Below, one piece after another: positions 60,781 to 64,000 of a stretch of 64,000 nucleotides of DNA. Position 1 is the stretch's first letter. The number at the start of each line of letters is the position of its first letter. Source of the stretch: Cryptomeria japonica (Eukaryota; Streptophyta; Pinopsida; Cupressales; Cupressaceae); assembly GCF_030272615.1 (NCBI RefSeq), contig NC_081414.1, forward strand, positions 311,035,164 to 311,099,163. The letters run 5' to 3'. The notes beneath the pieces were generated by a model. The model was not told the origin of the DNA and made no database searches. It saw nothing but the letters and a program-made list of their open reading frames with translations. Both the position numbers and the translations under genes were made by a program.

Positions 60781-61456
60781 ATGCATCTTAGCAAGATTCC
60801 ATTCAGGTCCTTTTTGAATAAAATACCATCCACCAATACATAAGGGATAGACTGAAGCCCGAAGTGTCTTCTCTTTGTTATATCAAAATTAGGAGGGCAA
60901 TTATCATCCCTTAAGAAGGCAGTCATGTCTTCAAACCAACTGGTTTGTCCATATTCATTGTTGGCTAGTCGCTCTTCTTATTTTAGCATAAGGGTGACCT
61001 TCGAGTCCTTATCAAAAAATGAAACTAAACTGCTCACACAGGTCATTGCCTCTTATGATCTTGGTAATTTTGATGTTGAGGTTGTATCTCATAACCTTGG
61101 TGATCCATCCAACCCTCTTCTCACTAATATCTTTGTTTCGGAGGAAAAATTTCACACTTGCATGTGGGACTAGGAGCTAAATCCGATTGTTGGATAATGT
61201 GTCTAAATTTCTACAATTCTATAACAACAATGATGACCTGTTTCTCAAGATAGCTATATTTAAGCTCATAATCATTTAGGCCCTCACTAAAAAAGGCGAT
61301 GGGTTTCTCTAATCCATCATCATTTAGTTATGTTAAAACAATTGAGATGCTTTCTTCCCCTCCTAAATTATAGAGGATCAAGTCATTTTCATAATTGGGA
61401 TTCACCAGAGTTGGGGCCTAAGAAATTGCTTGTTTGATTTGTTCAAAATGATCCTT

Positions 61457-62542
61457 TCACTCCCTAGTCCATCTAAAAACTATGTCCTTCTTCAACATGG
61501 TCGTGAGGGGTTTTATCATAGTAGCTAGATCAGGAATAAATCTCCTTACAAAGTTGATCCTACCAAGGAAACTTTGCAAACCCTTTTTGTGACCTACGAT
61601 TAGAAGAGACAAAATGACCTCCACCCTTTTTGGATCTATGGCCAACCCTTCCTTTGATACAATGTGTCCTAACAACTAGCCCCGATCTGTAGAAAATACA
61701 TAATTATTAGGATTTAAAGACACACCATATTCTCTGCATTTCTTGAATATCTGCTCATGGTGGCTGAAGTGGTCAATTGAATACTGGGAGTACACAGTTA
61801 TATCACCTAGGTATACTAGCACAAATTTTGTTAATACTCCCCTGAAGGCCATATCCATGGCTCTTTCAAAAGTGGCACCTGCATTGGTTAGTCCAAATGA
61901 CATCTTACAATAGGCACAGGTCCCTCATCTAGTAATAAATGCAGCCTTGAATTGGTTTGATTCTTGGACTAGGATCTAATTATATTGTGAATAACCATCC
62001 AAGAATTGAAATCTCTCTGAACCACTTACTTTAGCTATAATTTGTTCCATGGAAGGAAGAGGATAATGATCCTTAAGAGAGGCCCTATTTAGATCCTTAA
62101 AGTCTACACATAACTTGATCTCCCCAATCTTTTTTCTAACTGGAATAAGATTATCTACCCAAGAAGAATGTTTTATTGGAAAAATGATATTAGTTTCTAT
62201 GAGCTTGGACAACTCCTTCCTCATTAAGGGTTCAACCTTAGGATTTATGGGTCTTTGCTTTTGTCTGACAGGTTTTGCATTCAGATCTAGCTCTATGGTA
62301 AGTTGGGCCAAACTAGGGTCAAACCCTTTCGAGTCTTCATAAGTAAAATCAAATATATCATTATATTCTTTACAAAGGTTGATAAAGACTTCTTGGTCTA
62401 TTTTGGAACATACCTTTCCCAAGTTGAGAGTCTTTCCATCAACCATTGAGATTGGCTTGTAATCTCCTTTTCTTGCTGCCAGATTCATAACCTTCCCTTT
62501 CACTTGGTCATCTGAATTAAAAATTCCTTCCAAGGTGATCAA
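61457..62542 (-). pseudogene. Reverse transcriptase of the Tat-type remnant
   Basis: The pre-RT connector (LGKVCSKIDQEVFINLCKEY, then DIFDFTYEDSKGFDPSLAQL) leads to RT: QRPINPKVEPLMRKELSKLI, KLCVDFKDLNRAS, then FLDGYSQYN with the first catalytic Asp kept. MSFGLTNAGATFERAMD follows at 61903, and VLVYLGDITVYS, where the YLDD box has lost one Asp (Asp to Gly). Then a stop near 61676 and MLGHIVSKEGLAIDPKRVEV to FRWTRE. All blocks share one frame, with only stops between. Confidence 0.85.
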
Positions 62543-62656
62543 TTCTTTGGGTAGATTGTTTTAAATGAGTTTCATAATCTAATCCCCATATTGGTTATGT
62601 TGCAAGGATTGATTCTTGCCTAAGAACTCTGCCTCTTCTTGTAAAAAGTTGACTAT

Positions 62657-63400
62657 CTACTGATTTGAATAAAAAACTTGCCAATTAATTTGATTGTTAG
62701 GTACATTAGACCTAACTACAAGCCTGGCATGTTGCTCTTTCTTTTTTTCAACATGAGTTGGTATCTCATGTTGAGCACCAACTATTGCTACCCTATCAAC
62801 ATATTTGTTTTGATTTCTAGGGACACTAGATATGTTGAAGGCTTCAAACCTTTCCATTAAGTCCCAAACTCTATGCTTGTAAGATTTAAGAAGGTTTTTC
62901 TTGGTTATGCTCTAATCTCTTACCTTATTAACAACCAACTCACTATCTCCATGTGCATGTAAGGATTTGACTCCTCTTCCTTGTGAAATTTGGAGACCTA
63001 AGATTAATGCTTCATACTCAGCTACATTATTGGTGCAGTTAAAATGCAACCTAAATGAAAAATAGTATTTCTCCTCACCAGGAGAGATGAGTAACACACC
63101 AACCCCTACACCATTTGTGTTTCTTGAGCCATCAAAAAACATGTTCCACAATCCCTCGGAGTCCTTGCATGCTTTAGTGAGATTGGGAATAGGAGTACCT
63201 TCGTCATGAATGCAATAAGTACCAAGACTTATATTTGTAACCTCGTTGATTGGGTCAAATTGAAAAGCATTAGCCCACTCATCAAGAAGATAGTTAAGGA
63301 CCTCCTCCACAAGATTAGCAAGCTCTTTGGTTGAAACATCCTCCTTTTCATCATGGAGAGCATGACTCATGTTTATAAGGCTCAATATGATCTTTTGCAA
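62657..63400 (-). pseudogene. Extra (archaeal-like) RNase H upstream of RT
   Basis: 63400-62912 reads WNMFFDGSRNTNGVGVGVLL, then NNVAEYEALILGL and HAHGDSELVVNKV, keeping D-E-D of RNase H. After a stop, 62857-62657 gives MERFEAFNISSVPRNQNKYV, the C-terminal block typical of the second RNase H of Tat elements, then WQVFYSNQ and a linker into RT in the same frame. In the last block the Asp of the usual N..ADALA reads YVDRVA. In classical Tat elements this domain lies between RNase H and integrase. Confidence 0.75.
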
Positions 63401-63671
63401 TGGGATTTGCCTTTATGGTATTCTTTGTACCATATCTTGTTCTAAATAACATATGGGACCAGTTAGAAGACATGTATCCTCCTATCTTGGCAATGAACTC
63501 TCTTGATAAACAAATAGCAAAGAAGAATAACTTAAATTAAGTGCATTCATTGGTCATTAAACTCGAATTGAAATATCAAGACTCTAAGTTTGTTGATTTT
63601 ATGGTTTGATACATTAAAAGGGATATCAAAATTTTATTTTTAATATGGAATTAAGAGAAAAAATAATCTAA

Positions 63672-63990
63672 TGTCCAAGGGGTTGAGCTTAGTTGGTTAA
63701 AGCATTGAGTTCTCAATGTGGAGACCCAAGTTCAACTCCCATGAGGGACACCTTTGTGTAGAATTCTAAGTTGTGACTCTTGGTCTTCCATTGTTGTTTA
63801 AAGTGGATTTCTAAGTTGCGACCCTTGGTCTTCCAATTGTTGTTTCTAGTTTGTTGCTCGAAATGAGCTAGTATTTGTAATAAGTTTGCTCGAAAGGAGC
63901 TGGTATTAGTCATAAGTTTGTAACGTGGATGCTCGAATGAGCAAAAAATGAGCTTTGTGATTCTATGATACTTAATACAAAAAAAAAAAG
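63672..63990 (+). mobile_element. tRNA-derived SINE with poly(A) tail
   Basis: The tRNA-like head has box A TTAGTTGGTTAAAGC (63689-63703) and box B GTTCAACTCCC (63730-63740), spaced as in RNA polymerase III promoters. The body repeats ttctaagttg(t/c)gac(t/c)c, then ttggtcttcca and ttgttgttt twice (about 63762-63803 and 63809-63846), and has three gctcgaa(a)(t/g)gagc words. An 11-base A tail is at 63979-63989. The target duplication is unclear: ctaat occurs on both sides (near 63668 and 63991) and the window ends soon after. Confidence 0.7.
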
Positions 63991-64000
63991 CTAATTAAAA

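Larger units (their letters stand above)
59664..63420 (-). mobile_element. Tat-type Ty3/gypsy pol remnant
   Basis: On the minus strand, from right to left: an RNase H-like domain (63400-62657), a linker, reverse transcriptase (62542 to about 61457), a decayed RNase H and integrase zinc region (about 61450-60600), integrase core (about 60535-59932) and integrase C-terminus (to about 59690). The upstream RNase H, linker and RT share one frame over about 1.9 kb. No gag, protease, primer site or LTR is visible in the window. Confidence 0.8.

Noticed and set aside
63689-63740. A tRNA gene
   Set aside because: Box A and box B are present, but the cloverleaf is not closed and a SINE body with a poly(A) tail follows, so it is a tRNA-derived SINE head.

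Overview
This is a stretch of large, repeat-filled plant nuclear DNA. It holds no intact conventional gene that I can support. It is AT-rich, with pockets of GC-rich minisatellite, and almost all of it can be explained as transposable elements inserted into one another. The families are plant ones: an Athila-type Ty3/gypsy element with a tRNA-Asp primer site, a chromovirus with an initiator-Met primer site, a Tat-type element with a second RNase H, Ty1/copia LTRs, an L1-type LINE, a long non-coding LTR element and a tRNA-derived SINE. The age and depth of nesting fit a giant seed-plant genome, possibly a gymnosperm, but the sequence does not prove the species.

Layout, 1-38.8 kb. A broken F-box/kelch-like gene fragment (about 772-1570) lies beside an old LTR fragment (1-700). 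A 5'-truncated LINE (net about 1.8 kb) begins at 1723 and ends in an A-rich tail near 38784, flanked by a 15-bp target duplication with one mismatch (1708-1722 and 38785-38799). About 35 kb has since been inserted into this LINE. The largest insertion is an Athila-like element (2183-34304, duplication GTGGG). Inside it are a minus-strand chromovirus (8130-21799, AAGAT), a copia solo LTR (25730-26664, AGTGG) and a 4.7-kb solo LTR (26917-31594, AGGGC). The chromovirus LTR was itself split by a third-level element (14365-20294, GGTTC) that carries a 1,210-codon decayed reading frame of unknown function. The LINE was hit again by a minus-strand copia remnant (35242-38398, CGGGT/TGGGT), itself carrying another copia LTR.

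Layout, 38.8-64 kb. A non-coding LTR element (LARD-like, 38880-50744, GTTTG) has 1.54-kb LTRs and internal satellite-like arrays; its right LTR contains a copia solo LTR (48870-50123, TTGAT). From 50.7 to 55.1 kb the origin is unresolved and includes a degenerate array of about 74-bp period. A second, inverted member of the long solo-LTR family spans 55123-58850. A minus-strand Tat-type pol remnant (about 59.66-63.4 kb) has an extra RNase H upstream of its reverse transcriptase. The window closes with a tRNA-derived SINE with a poly(A) tail (about 63.67-63.99 kb).

Nothing here works as a living system: every pol carries stops, frameshifts or lost catalytic residues. The value of the window is as an insertion record, in which duplications and reading frames rejoin exactly when insertions are removed. 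The most interesting pieces are the third-level element (unknown ORF and hairpin arrays around a promoter), a nine-base motif array shared by two unrelated element families, and the RNase H-before-RT order. All matches were made by eye; no database search was run.
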